A stretch of 64,000 nt of DNA, taken from the NCBI GenBank assembly GCA_014904845.1, contig MU119471.1, positions 1-64,000 on the forward strand. The letters run 5' to 3'. Shown here piece after piece: positions 35,423 to 47,224 of this stretch. A model generated the notes under the pieces. It ran no database searches. It saw only the letters and a program-made list of their open reading frames with translations, and had not been told where the DNA came from. The DNA comes from Acephala macrosclerotiorum (lineage: Eukaryota > Ascomycota > Leotiomycetes > Helotiales > Mollisiaceae). Both the position numbers and the translations under genes were made by a program. Positions within the stretch are counted from its first letter, which is position 1; every line of letters begins with the position of its first letter.

Positions 35423-38400
35423 CAGAGTGGCCAATAAGTCAGTCAATTGATCAATTGACTTACGACTGATTTAAATAAGCTATTCAATTGGCTATTCTGA
35501 TCTTGTAAGTCATTCAATTAAGGACCAGTTCAACTTATCATTAATTGATCAGTTAATAGCTTTTTATTTCGTGATTTTAAAGTGCTTTTAGTGGGATTTT
35601 TAGTATTTTTAAGGGGTGTTTTTGGTATTTTGAGGGGGATTTCGGATCGGAAAAATCTAATGGAAGGTCTTTGATTAGTCAAAATAAGCGAGCTAGAATA
35701 CAATAGAAACACTATTTTCTCTTTCTCTTTTTCTCTTTATTAATACTATTACTATTCTTATTTCGATTTGCTTTAAAATCAACGATTTTATTTATTATTA
35801 TATTGAAACTATTTTTAGTACTTTCTATTATCGATATTGTAATGTCAAAATTCGATTCTACGGTTTTTGTAATTAATACTTTTGATCGAATGCGGGTCGG
35901 ATCGTTTGAAAGTATCAATCGAATTCAGCGCAATAAATGCTCACATTTCACGCTTTATTATAACGATTTCTACGATTTATACAAACTTTTTTCGAATAAT
36001 TTTGCAGATAATTATTCGCTATATAAAACTGGAAAGTTTTTGTTCGATGATCGGTTTGCTATTGTAGTTCGTTTGCGATTAAATTACACTATTATTAAAG
36101 CAATTAAAAAACTTCGAATTTTTTGAGTTTAGTCTTTTGAGTACGTAATTAATAACAATGAGAAAAAGAAAAAGAGAGTATTTATATTATTATAAGTATA
36201 TAAGCTTTATAAGTGCGTTTTTTTTTTTATTATATTTTTTAATATTAATTTGTTTAAATTATTATAATTTTGAATTTTCGAGACACAAAGAGTATTATTT
36301 CGATTCGAATATATTCGATAACGCGAAAACTCATTTTTTTAAAGTTTATTATTTTGATAAAAAAAGAAATACTTAAAGAATTAAATTAAGTAAAAGCGTT
36401 AAAAAAAATACAATTATTTGATATTATCGAAAGATTATATGAAAAAGTTATATTATTTCGCTAGTAAGAGTTTTTTAATGCGTTTATAGAATGGATTATT
36501 CTCGATAATATTAAATATCGAAAAATTACGTTTTAACGACTTTTGAGATTGTTTAAATTGATTAATAAAAAAGTCGTTATCGTCGTATTACAATTTTACT
36601 TTACAATAAAGAATTGAATCTATAAATACTTTTATTATTTTGAGTTTATTATTATAGAAGAGTTCAAATGCGCTAAATCGAGAATATTTATTTTATTTGA
36701 CGATTAGAAATCGAAGCGCGAAAAGATTTCATTTTTTGATATTGTAATACATTTTATTAATAAACACAGTATTATTATTATACGATTAATTGATCTTCTC
36801 GAGATTCTTAACTACGAAAAAACTAATATTAGTATATTCGATCGATTTTTTTACATTTTGACGATATTTTAATATATTGATTATAAGAATTCACTATAGT
36901 AATTTATAATAGCGAATATATAATAATACTTGAAATATTATTATTTTAGTATTTTTTGCGTAGAAAATAAAATTAAATATATAAACTAATATTGTGTTTT
37001 TAATATTCAATTCAATATATCGTTTTTTATTTTTTTTTTAAACGATTTAATATCAATAAAAACAATTTAAATTATTTCGTTTTTAATAACGCGTCAAATA
37101 ACGATATTATATTTATCGAGTTTACGAAGAAAATTTTATTCGTTTTTAAAGAACAATATTTTTATTGTTTCGATTATATTTTTAATTTTATCGTTAAATT
37201 TTATTTTTACGATTAAAATCAATTTATTTAAAACGAAGAATTCAAAGTAACAAAAGAAAATAAACGTCGAAAATTATAAAAACAACGTAAAAAATTAAAG
37301 AAATTTTATAATCTAATAATTCACGTTATAGTTTTTAGTAAACGTATTAATATTTTTATTACTTTTCAATAAATCGACAACAATAATATCGCGATAAAAA
37401 AAACTTGAAAATTGATCTTAAATAATAATATACACTGAAACGCGTTTTACGCTATAATACGTCGCGCTTTTGAATTTTGAATTGCTTTTAATAATTACGT
37501 TTTGAAATTACGAGTATCGAAAAAATTGTTCGATAAAAAAATTAACAAACAAAATTATATCAACAATAAAAAGTAAACAATTCTAAAGATTATTTATAAT
37601 TATTTAAAGTTTTTTTTTCGTATTATTAAAAATCTAAAAAATAACGCGAATATACAAAATAGTACTTACAAAACTTTTTACGGTTTTTTATAAAAGATTT
37701 TTTTTATTTTCGATTTTTTGTTTAATTATTGAAAAAATCTCGAATAACGCATTAAAAACGACGAATTTTACTTTTATTTCGATATATAAAAGTTTATTAT
37801 TCTCGCTTAAAATACGACGAAAAAATATTATAATAAAACTAATTTCTCAATCGCGTAAATAGTAATTATAATTTTATATTCTCGTTTTAAAATGAAATAT
37901 TTCGAAGATAATTAAAAAATAATAAATCTAGTAAAATACGTTATATTTATTAAAACAAAAATGAAAAAGTTGTAAATCGATAAATATAAAAAAGTTGTAG
38001 TATTAAAATCTCGCGAATTTTTCGAAGTTTCTATTTTTCAATAATTCAAAAAAATTAGTTTTTTTGAAAAATTGCTTAATAAAATAATACTAATTTCTAT
38101 AGAAAACGAAAAAAAAGAAATTAAAACGTTAATTGTTGCAAAAGACTAATAAACTATATATTTAAAAAAAACTATAGTATATTAAGAAAAGCACTATTAA
38201 ATACTAATTGAAAAAAGAGATCAAGTGGTTTTAATTTGTTTAAATGGCGTACGATTTCTTTGCAATTCTTGCGATGAGTTCAAAGTACGAGTGTATTTTT
38301 TTTTCAGTTTTTAAATAGATAATTTTACACAGTTTTAGTCTTACGAAAGAGATTTTGTAATATTAAGAAGCGTTGAGCAATTGGTAGAGACGTGGTGCGA

Positions 38401-38597
38401 TTAGAATAGAATTGGCTTTTGGAGCTAGTCTAATAAATTTTGTTGTAAAATAATATATTATCATTTTTGACTTTGAGCTTATAAGTTAATTGATCAGTTG
38501 ATAATTTAAGTTGGTAAGTTGATCGGTTTCTGATCAATTATTCAGTTGGTCGAATGGCCAATTGATTAACTGACTGATTGACTTATTGGCTACTCTG
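35423..38597. mobile_element. RIPed hAT-superfamily transposon
   Basis: Ends CAGAGTGGCCAATAAGTCAG (left) and CAGAGTAGCCAATAAGTCAA (right, reverse complement) are inverted repeats beginning with the hAT-typical CAGAG. Both sides carry the 8-bp direct duplication GTGGCACC (35,415-35,422 and 38,598-38,605), diagnostic for hAT. Subterminal regions are full of TTGATCA/CAATTGA-type short repeats. The 3175-bp length is right for a full element. The interior (35,700-38,460) is AT-rich and stop-ridden; a frame at 35,803-36,126 (107 codons) may be a transposase shred, but no BED finger or hATC motif can be read. Confidence 0.9.
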
Positions 38598-38637
38598 GTG
38601 GCACCCAGGTACGTACGGCTTTCGATACTAGTCGAGG

Positions 38638-39000
38638 TTAGAACAGTGGTTCAATCGAGGGATTTGTTTCCCCTCCTGCATTAGCTCGGTTCATGAGGTG
38701 GATTGAAATAAATTGAGTTGTACAGCTGTACGATTTCTCGTAAATGCACCTACAGCATGCAAGACAGACGGTTGGGCTCTCGCGGCGCATGGGACACATG
38801 CGGCAGGGATCAAGTGATGCGGCGGGAGCCGAACCTGAACCTGCTCGTGAGCCATCCGCGATACTAAGTTTGTGGCGCGTTAGAACAGCGTTGAGGGATG
38901 CAGGTGCGTGAGAAGTGCATTGCAGGCGGGGTTGCAAGATATTGATACCTCTGAGGTCAGCTAACGTTAAAGCGACTGAGAAGAAAGAAATCAAAGCCAC
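38638..39000 (-). CDS. Doubtful Cys-rich small protein, start not found
   Basis: A 120-codon minus-strand frame whose first usable codon is GTG at 39,000; no in-frame ATG exists before an upstream TAA, so a real gene would need an upstream exon. Residues 1-19 (ALISFFSVALTLADLRGI) look like a signal peptide, and eight Cys are clustered towards the C-terminus (DPCRMCPMR, TVCLACCRC, SYSC). This is the profile of a small secreted Cys-rich protein, but it could be chance or a remnant. It lies 40 bases from the hAT insertion and opposite the P450 promoter. Confidence 0.25.
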   Translation of the reverse strand: MALISFFSVALTLADLRGINILQPRLQCTSHAPASLNAVLTRHKLSIADGSRAGSGSAPAASLDPCRMCPMRRESPTVCLACCRCIYEKSYSCTTQFISIHLMNRANAGGETNPSIEPLF

Positions 39001-39362
39001 TGGCGCCAGTTGGTGGGCTTTACCTAAAGCGGATTAGCGCTGAACCCCGGATAAACGTTACCCATTTCTCCGATCACCTCCTCATGTTCGCACATGGCTG
39101 CCGCAGTCACACTTCCTTTTCCTCCGATGGCCTTAGGTAATTCTGGGTTACTGGTCTCCCCACAGTCTGTGCCGTATTCACGTCAATTATGCCGTGGATA
39201 GAGTGTTAAGCGTTTGCTGAGAGTTGTTCGATTCTTATACATAATTTTCATCCGGTCGTTACCTATGAATTTCGACAAGCTTAATCAATGTCTGCTGCCA
39301 GCCCGGATCTGAATATAACAGACGAATTTGTTTCCTGTCCGATAGATGAATGATCCGGTGTT

Positions 39363-42300
39363 ATGCTCTTCTTCCAAGGCCTTTTGCTGGCTTGGCTTGC
39401 CTTCATTGCCTTCTACCTTGGCTGGACCTGTTTGGCACTACTCCGAAACATCCAGACTGCTAGGTTGACTGGACTGAAGTATGCCATCGTTCCGTGGTAC
39501 AGTTACAATCAGCTGGTGTTATTGTTTATGCGTAGGGTATTTTTGAAGCTGCTCAACAACGTCCTAAGTCAAACCCCCTAGAAGTGGGCCCCCCCCCTGT
39601 TCTGGGCCACCTCGCTTAGTACATCGCCACTACTCCACTACCTATTTTAACTTCGAATATTTTTATTATTCTTTAATAAAACTCTTTCAAATTTTGCAAG
39701 TCATTAAAGCCGATTATAAAGCCTTTATATACGGAAGCTGACGTCTAGTATACACTTAAAAACGTGGTAAATAGAAAGTCCTTACGAAAATCCTCTCTCG
39801 ATTGGAGTGTATCGAGAGGCACTCTTTAATATAGAGTACTCGGCATTCTTCTTAAAAAAGAGGCCTATGCGCATTTGCAGAGGCTTGCCTCGATTTAAGA
39901 GCAACGTCTTATAAACTAAGTATTAGTTCAGGAAACTCTAAGACTTAACTTTATATATGCACAAATCCGAGCTTTTATTGACCGTATTTTGGTTTCTCGA
40001 CGCGATATTACACTACTCGGAAAACGCTGAATAACTAGATTTTTTCGCCGGAATCCTATTTTTAAGACTAAAAAGCAATTTAAAATCGATTTTGTGCGTA
40101 TTAATAGTACTATATTTAATATTATTAAAGCTTAGTTTTAAAAATTGAAAATACTAACGATTAAAGCAATTAAAGTTGAAAACCGATGAAATATAAATAA
40201 AGCGAAGATTATAGAAAACTAGAGAGAGAATGGATTAATAGTTGAAAGTGTTAAAAAACGTTTTATTTAAAAAAAACAATTAAGTTTTAAGATTTAGACT
40301 TTATTTATTGAGTGTATTTCTTCGAGCGATCGAGTCATTTTTTCGATCGTTATATTTAAAGGAAAATCAGTCTAATAATAATAGTTTTTTATGGAATTGA
40401 AAGAGTATAAAAGTTAAAAGTTTATTGTAATCGATAATAGATAGATATTTGACGATATTGCTTTAAAGTAGTTGCAAATCGTCTTTTACTTCAAACGGTA
40501 TTACGTGATCCAAAAGAGTTTCGTTTACTTATATTAGATGACTATGAAAACTATGAAATAATAGAATTCATATGAGAGTATTTTTCGAATAATATCCACT
40601 TATTATTTTTGTTATTGTACACTTTATATGTATTTTAATCTTTGGATTTGTTTGTTTTTTCTTTTTTTAAATCCGCTTATCGAAAGCGATTAAGTTCGCT
40701 ATTTCTCATTAATGATTCGACGCTTATAAAGAAGCAAAACTTCTTGAAATGTTATAAGTAGACTCGAGTAAATGTTTTAATAGAAGGAAACTGTAAAGCG
40801 AATTAGAAAGCTTTAAAATTATAGTCATCGAATATTTTAAAGCTTTTTATAAATCGATTATTACTTGAAAATAGTAATAAAGCGACCGAGAAATCTTTAT
40901 AATCGTTAGAAAAAGATGTAATACTTGAATAGATTTAAGATTTATTATTTGGAGTTTAAAAGACTTTTTAAAAAAGTGAAAATATCCGAGAATAATCGAG
41001 ACAAATCACGAGACTTAAGTAGACCGATATAGCAATTGCTAGAGTACTTTTTAGGAAAATAGCTAAAGGCTTAAACGATAAGGACTTTGTTATTACTAAG
41101 CAAGAGCGTAAGATTTAAGCATTGGAAGCTAGAGTAGTGTGGTAGGGCTGAGTGATGGTGTTGTCGATCCGCATTGGACTAGTCTGGCACGTGATCTGTT
41201 TCTGGATATAAGAGATCTGGCATCTTGTAATCCTAGAAAACAATAGAGCATCTTTTGCCCTTTTACAGTAGTCCAACTTGAGCCTAGAAAACGGCGAAAA
41301 GTAAAGACTAGTCCAAATTCTAAGTTCGCTAATATCGAGAAAATTTACAAGGCACAAATGGAAGCTGGGGACCGCCAAAATGTACTATTAGATTTCGATG
41401 ACTTCTTTAGTATAGCCTCTACTTTATCTCATATATCTATTAATTGATTAAAAAGTTATTCGCGGTCGAACTGGGTAGGTAAGAATTAAGCGAGGTGGCC
41501 CAGAACAGGGGGGGGCCCACTTCTAGGGGGTTTGACTTACTCAAGCTCCAGATGCAGTCACATCTTGGCGAAATCTCGTGACTTCTATCTAGCCCCTTCG
41601 ATTTCGACACGCTCCATTTGCACGACTTAGTACCGACACGTTTCTAATTGTGTCACCCGGCGGCATCGTGCTGAACACAGCGGATGCAGACGTTATCTCG
41701 CAGATCACCTCGCGAGGTAACGACTTCCCGAAACCTATCCGTAGCTATCGAGCCATCAGCATCTATGGCATGAATGTTGTTACTTCAGAAGGAGAAGAAT
41801 GGCGCCATCAACGAAGACTCACCAGTCCCGCGTTCTCGGAGCACAACAACCAACTGGTATGGAGGGAGACCATCGAACGGACCCAAGCAATGCTGGCCTC
41901 ATTGCTTGGGCGGGGTACATCGAGTAAGACTGTTGACCATATTGCGGACGATGTTATGAACTTGAGTCTAGAAATCATCGGAAATGCTGCTCTTGGTCAG
42001 AAGGTCGTATAGTCAAACACAGCCGAGGATGCCGAAGAGCCAGAAACAGAGCACTTGAAGCCTGGACATACCATGACCTATTCTGCATCTCTTCGATATA
42101 TCACGTCAAACATGATCTTGATGGCTACGGCAATGAGCACTTTGCCACTCTGGCTAGTCAGTAAGTAACGCCCGTGTGGCAGATATCTTCAACGCTTTCT
42201 AATTTTGTTCTAGAGCGTGTGCCCTTTGCTCGTGTGAAGAAGCTCTACGAAGCCTACGATAACTGGAAGAAATACATGCAAGACATGATTGCCGAAAGGA

Positions 42301-43331
42301 AGACCGACATTCTATCAGAAAATTCTCGCTCTCCCAACATTGACCTGATCGGGCAACTTATCAAGGGCCAAGTCCTGCACAAAGCCAATCGTCGAGGACA
42401 ACCGGGTCTCACAGACGCCGAGGTCTTGGGCAATTTGTTCGTTTTTATTGTCGCTGGCCACGAGACATCAGCTAGCAGCCTGCACATGACAATCCTACTG
42501 TTGGCATTACATCCACACATTCAGAAACACCTGCAAGAAGAGTTGTCGGATACTCTGCAAGGTCGTCCTCCATTCCAGTGGAACTATGAACAAGATCTGC
42601 CTCACTTGATCAACTCGCTTCTTACTGCTGTCTGGAATGAAGAGATGCGTCTAATCTCTCCAGTTCTGACGATTCCAAAGGTAGTTTCAAATACACCACA
42701 AGAACTCGTCATCGATGGAAAATGCACCACCTTACCTCCAGAAATGACGATCAGACTCTGTGTCTCTGCGGTACAGGTTAATCCCAAGTACTGGCGCCAC
42801 AGCCGTCCTTCAGATCCCTCAAGCCCAATATTCTTCCACGATAATTTGGACAATGACATGGAGGAATTCAATCCTTACCGGTGGATTAGATCTGAAGACT
42901 CCCCGCTTCCTCGTCCCGAATGGGACACATACAGAGACGAGTCTCTGCCGGATACCCCACGCAGTGCTTCAAGCACAAAGCGCTGCCCTCGAATTCGCAT
43001 GCCTATGAAAGGTTCTTTCATCGCATTCAGTGACGGACAGCGTTCCTGTCTTGGTAAACGGTTCGCACAGATCGAGATTCTTACTGCTCTAGCAGTAATC
43101 TTCTCTCAGTACTCAGTCGAGCTCGCAGTCGATGGCTGGGCTAGCGACGACGAAGTGAAGAAGATGACGCGGCAACAAAGGCAACATACCTGGGGCAAGG
43201 CTGCCGAGAGAGCGAGGTATAACTGGCAAAACAAGTTGACTTGTGCCATCACGGTACAAATGGCTGCTTCTGGTCATGTGCCGTTGCGGTTTGTCAGGAA
43301 GGGTGAGGAAAGATTCTTCGACCTCAATTGA
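39363..43331 (+). pseudogene. Cytochrome P450 interrupted by a Fot1-family element
   Basis: Pieces: 39,363-39,566 (N-terminal membrane anchor, LLLAWLAFIAFYLGW, then NIQTARLTGLKYAIVPWY); 41,540-42,160; an intron 42,161-42,213; and 42,214-43,331. P450 landmarks are the I-helix AGHETSA, the ExxR motif as NEEMRL, and heme-binding FSDGQRSCLG with the axial Cys. The encoded protein would be an ER-anchored monooxygenase. Lesions: the 1971-bp element 39,567-41,537 after NNVL; a frame offset across the empty site; TAG at 41,590-41,592 (TSI-stop-PLRF) and at 42,010-42,012 (KVV-stop-SNT), where Trp is expected. Both are TGG to TAG, RIP-type. The C-terminal 385 residues remain open. Confidence 0.9.
39567..41537 (+). 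mobile_element. Fot1-family (pogo) DNA transposon inserted in the P450
   Basis: TIRs of about 52 bp: the left end begins AGTCAAACCCCCTAGAAGTG and runs through nine C to CTGTTCTGGGCCACCTCGCTTA. The right end is its reverse complement with eight C instead of nine (41,487-41,537). TA duplications are at 39,565-39,566 and 41,538-41,539. A plus-strand transposase is still readable between RIP stops: ITRFFRRNP, TKKQFKIDFVRINSTIFN, IKAIKVENR, ENGLIVES. These parallel the DDE transposase of Fot1-type elements. The catalytic Asp motifs appear mutated (NINEA where NMDEA is expected) and Trp codons are TAG or TGA. Moderately RIPed, less than the left block. Confidence 0.92.
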
Positions 43332-44274
43332 GGGAATGCTCTACTTCCGGGACAGTATTTTTTGCAGTAGAGGGTCTAGTTTCTCGTGATGGTTGCTAAA
43401 GGACTTGATTTTGGTTGATCAAGATTCTGTTACTTTCACTGCAAACAGTATTTTCACCAAAGGTGGTCAGCGAAGTGTAAGAGGCAAAGCTTCCAGACTG
43501 ACTGTACAGATTCAAAGCGGCCATTCCAAGCACTGTTGGGTCAAGGTTCGAAACCGTTCTTGGAAGGAGCAGTCTTCGAATTGTTCACTTGAATTCGGAA
43601 TCACGTAGCATTAGCTCAACGTCCGCGGCCCATCCGCTGAAAGTCGACGGCGAGGGATTTCTTTCACCCCGGTCTTTTCTAACCTGAAGTCATGTGGGCA
43701 TTCTGTATGGTACTATCGAAGTTGTGCATATCCAGTAGTGCATCCTGCGTTTGTAATTGACCGAGTTTTGGATGAAGCGCTGCCTGGAATTCCTTGGTGA
43801 CTCAATGTTTCTGTAGCTGCAAGTCTCGCGCAACCGCTGATTCCTGAAACGGTCTGTAGGAGACTGATGAGAGCGCGGACATGCTATTGGGATCGAATAG
43901 ACAGATTCTGCTGAATCAGATGGAGTATCACATCATCTTGTGTGCCACAGCAGAGGGATAGTCCGAGTTGGGGTGGGCGTGCCTTCCTCAGGACGAAGCG
44001 AAAGTCACCTGCTCACCTCCAACTTCTTAAATGTTAGCTACCCATTCACCTTATCCTTCCTCTTTATGACGAAAGAAGCCATAGCCTTTGGCCTAGATCA
44101 CATGTTGCCTATTAAAGACGTCACTGACCTTGTTTGATACTTCCTTTAAAGACGCTCCCTCCCGCACCTTGGAGATTCCCTTCCATTCTACAACTCCACC
44201 CACCTACGTTATCTATGATTGTCCTAGCAACTGGAAACATCTGATTCCAGACGCAAACACAATACTCATTAGCA
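43332..44274. other. Intergenic, promoter region of the fusion gene
   Basis: About 940 bases without a supportable gene; short frames (43,393-43,608, 43,940-44,137) have no recognisable content. Pyrimidine-rich stretches before 44,275 are typical of fungal promoters. Confidence 0.4.
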
Positions 44275-46534
44275 ATGGCCAACTCCGTGGATAATGCCAG
44301 CGAGACCTCCTCAGCGGAACGCCCGATTTCCATGGGGCTTTCCAACCTCACATCTCCTCTCACACGCCAGTCCTCTTACGAATTTAGCAACAATGAATCA
44401 ACTCCCCTCCCACCACAACTTGGCGATGTCCTTGTCATTGGAGGTTGCGGGTTCCTAGGCCATCATGTCGTCAAGTTTCTACGCAAGGAGCCTTCCGTCA
44501 CCTCGATCTCAGTCATGTGCCGTTCTCCTTTCAAGAACAAGTTTGAGGGCGTTACCTACCACATCGGAAACATCACCAACCTCGATCACTGCCGTCACGT
44601 CATACAACAATTGAAGCCGAATGTAATCTTCAACACAGCTTCCCCGCACGCATACAAGGACCACATCAACGTTCCCAACATCTTCAAGGTGAATGTCGAT
44701 GGTAATGTCAACCTCCTTCAAGCTGCGTATGAAGTTGGTACCGTCAAAGCCTACGTCTACACCTCTTCTGGTCCCATCATTGCTGGTTCTGGCAGCGGAT
44801 ATGATCATGCAGATGAATCGCATCCAACTCTTGTGGTTCCTAAACCCATAAAAGGCGACCCGTATCACCTAGCCAAGGCCATGGGTGACAAGCTGGTCCT
44901 GGAAGCCAACGGCAAGAACGGTATTCGTACTTGCACCATTCGTCCTACTGCTCTCTATGGTGAAGGCGATGGTCAAATGGTTGGCCCTGTTGTGAAGGCA
45001 CTCGAAGATAGCCAGACTTCCGTTTGGACTGGATACAACGATATCGATATGGATGTCGTCTATGTCGGCCATGTCGCAATCGCCGAAGTACAAGCTGCGA
45101 AGGGACTTCTAGCAGAAATTATAGATCCAAAGGCACCAAAGGTCAGCGGCGAGGCTTTCAACATCACTGATGACCAGCCATCACCTCCTCTGACTTTCTT
45201 TAGAAAGTACTGGGCCTTATGTGGTGATGAGACTCCTCTGAGCAGTGTTTGGTATATCCATCCTACTTTAGTTTTAATCATGGCGCATATCGCCGAGTGG
45301 ATCGTCTGGGCCACCACCTGGGGCAAGTTTCGTCCCGAGTCGTTGATCCTGGAGCGCATGGAATTCGTTCTTTTCACCAGAACCTACTCTATCCAGAAGG
45401 CTCGAGACCGACTTGGTTTCAAGCCATGGGAGGATCAAGACTATGCAAGTCAAGATGAAGCTCTCAAGGGTGCTGTCGAGTGGTATCTTCGTCCTGAGAA
45501 TCACAGTCCAATCAAGATTGGCGGATCTCCTCCATCTTGGTACGTAGCTTCTTGTTCTTACCGAAAACCAACCACTTACCTTCACCAGGCCTGAAGTCCC
45601 CTTCAAGTTGATCTCTAACACCAATGCTCTTGACTTGCCGGCATCCAAACAAGACCACTACTGTGTCCAGAATGCTCGCATCATGGCCCAGACTCACAAT
45701 ACCATCTTCCGTGCTCTCAATGCCATCTACCAACAAGCCACGGACATTCAGGCAGGCACTCCAGAGGCCGTCGACATGCTAGCATACTGCAGCATCACCT
45801 ACGACTTCATCCACCACCATCAGCTTGGCGAAGAGTCAATCTACTTCCCAGAAATTGAGAAGGCTGCCAAGATACCAGGACTCATGGAGGAAAATATCGC
45901 CCAGCATCACTTCGTCGACGACGGTCTTGAACGACTTCGCAAGTATTCTGAGACCACTCGCCCAGATGCATACAGTGGCGAGGAAATCCGCCGCATCATT
46001 GACAAGTTCGCGATGGCATACGAACATCATCAACATGAAGAGATCAAGGCCATCTTAAACCTTCATGATAAGATCGATTCCAAGACTCTCAAGGCCATTG
46101 ATGTTCGCATGCGCAAGGAGGCTGAGCGCCAGAGTGACATCTTCAAGTAAGTACTCTTCTTCTTCTTCCGGACATAGAACAAAGCTTACAAGTGTATTAG
46201 GGCTGCTCCATTCATCCTGGGTTGCCAAGACAAGAACTTCAAGCTCGACGGCCAAGTCCGACCCTTCCCAGAAATGTCCTTCGTTGTCCCCTACATCGTC
46301 TCCATCGCACTTTCTGGTCGTCATTCCGGAGTCTGGCGTTTCAACCCAAGCACCTTCCATGGTCAACCTCGACCATACCCAGATCGCAAGAACGACCAGT
46401 CAGTCAAAGCTGAGTTGATCGCTCCTCTCAACTCCGGCATGCCCAAGAATTTCGATTTGACTGGTGTTATTCCAAGCACTCAAGTCATCTTTGCTTTCTT
46501 GTTCGGTTTGCTCGCGTACATCCTGTACTTTTAG
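44275..46534 (+). CDS. 3beta-HSD/sterol-dehydrogenase-like - hemerythrin HHE fusion protein, C-terminal TM
   Basis: Three exons (44,275-45,539; 45,589-46,146; 46,201-46,534) with canonical GT-AG introns of 49 and 54 bp keep one frame of 718 residues. Residues about 50-400 form an extended SDR like Erg26/3beta-HSD: NAD(P)-binding GGCGFLG (56-62), TSS (163-165) and catalytic YHLAK (197-201), plus a hydrophobic segment near 325-345. Residues about 440-600 are a hemerythrin domain: HNTIFR (His458), FIHHHQLGEE (His497-499), QHHFVDD and YEHHQHEE, the expected di-iron ligands. A final TM (VIFAFLFGLLAYILYF) ends the protein. The HHE part has no ATG near its start, only GTG/TTG-type codons, so it is not an independent gene. 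The role is unknown; oxygen-, iron- or sterol-related membrane redox is an inference. Confidence 0.85.
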
Positions 46535-47224
46535 ACATGTTGCGATGTATTGCTGACCGTGGGACATTTTAGTGGCAACTTTCCTATACCTACATAGAAT
46601 GGATGCTTTCCGTTCTTTGCTGGCATACAACGGCACAGGAACGGGGTTATGGCGTTGGTGGCGATTCTGATTTCTTCTCGGGGGGCATTACACACTCATT
46701 TATTTATTCTTGGGGACTGGATTAGACTATCGTTCGCAGGCGTTCTGTCAAGTGTGCTACGTATGCATGTTTTCAAATCTAGTTACTCAGACTCTCCGTT
46801 TTGAAAGGAGGTAGATGACGTGATGTGATGGTCGCATACATTCTAGGTTGCACGTGTGATACATGCTTTCAGGCACTTTTGGGATGAAGCATAGTTGTAC
46901 CACGAAACCAAATACCCTTAGAATCAGGATCTAGATAGCACTTTAGCTATTGATCATAGATTCCTGGTTACATACAGCCCCTCTTCGTTCGTAGTATAAG
47001 TGAATGAAAGCCTATAATGAAGAACTCAAGAGTCCGTAATAGCGCTTCTTCACTTGACGGCCAAATCGTAACTCATAAGACGAAGCAGATGAAAAAGATC
47101 GTTAGATTGGTAGATTAATACAGACTACTCACTACATGCATATGAGCCCAAGCATCCTAGGCTCCAATATGATGCCGAAAGACTCTGCCGGTTCCATACA
47201 TTCCAGATGTTCCAGATCGGCCGA
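46535..47224. other. Convergent intergenic region
   Basis: 3' flanks of the fusion gene and the GH106-like gene. No gene or repeat recognised. Confidence 0.4.

Noticed and set aside
35275..35469. 64-codon frame crossing the hAT boundary
   Set aside because: It spans the target duplication and TIR, so it cannot be an ancestral gene.
41115..41378. 87-codon minus-strand frame inside the Fot1-family element
   Set aside because: It lies in the 3' part of the element, opposite the transposase, and has no recognisable content.
45608..46150. Hemerythrin as an independent gene
   Set aside because: The apparent first codon is TTG; the first real ATG is inside the domain, and a canonical intron links it in frame to the dehydrogenase.
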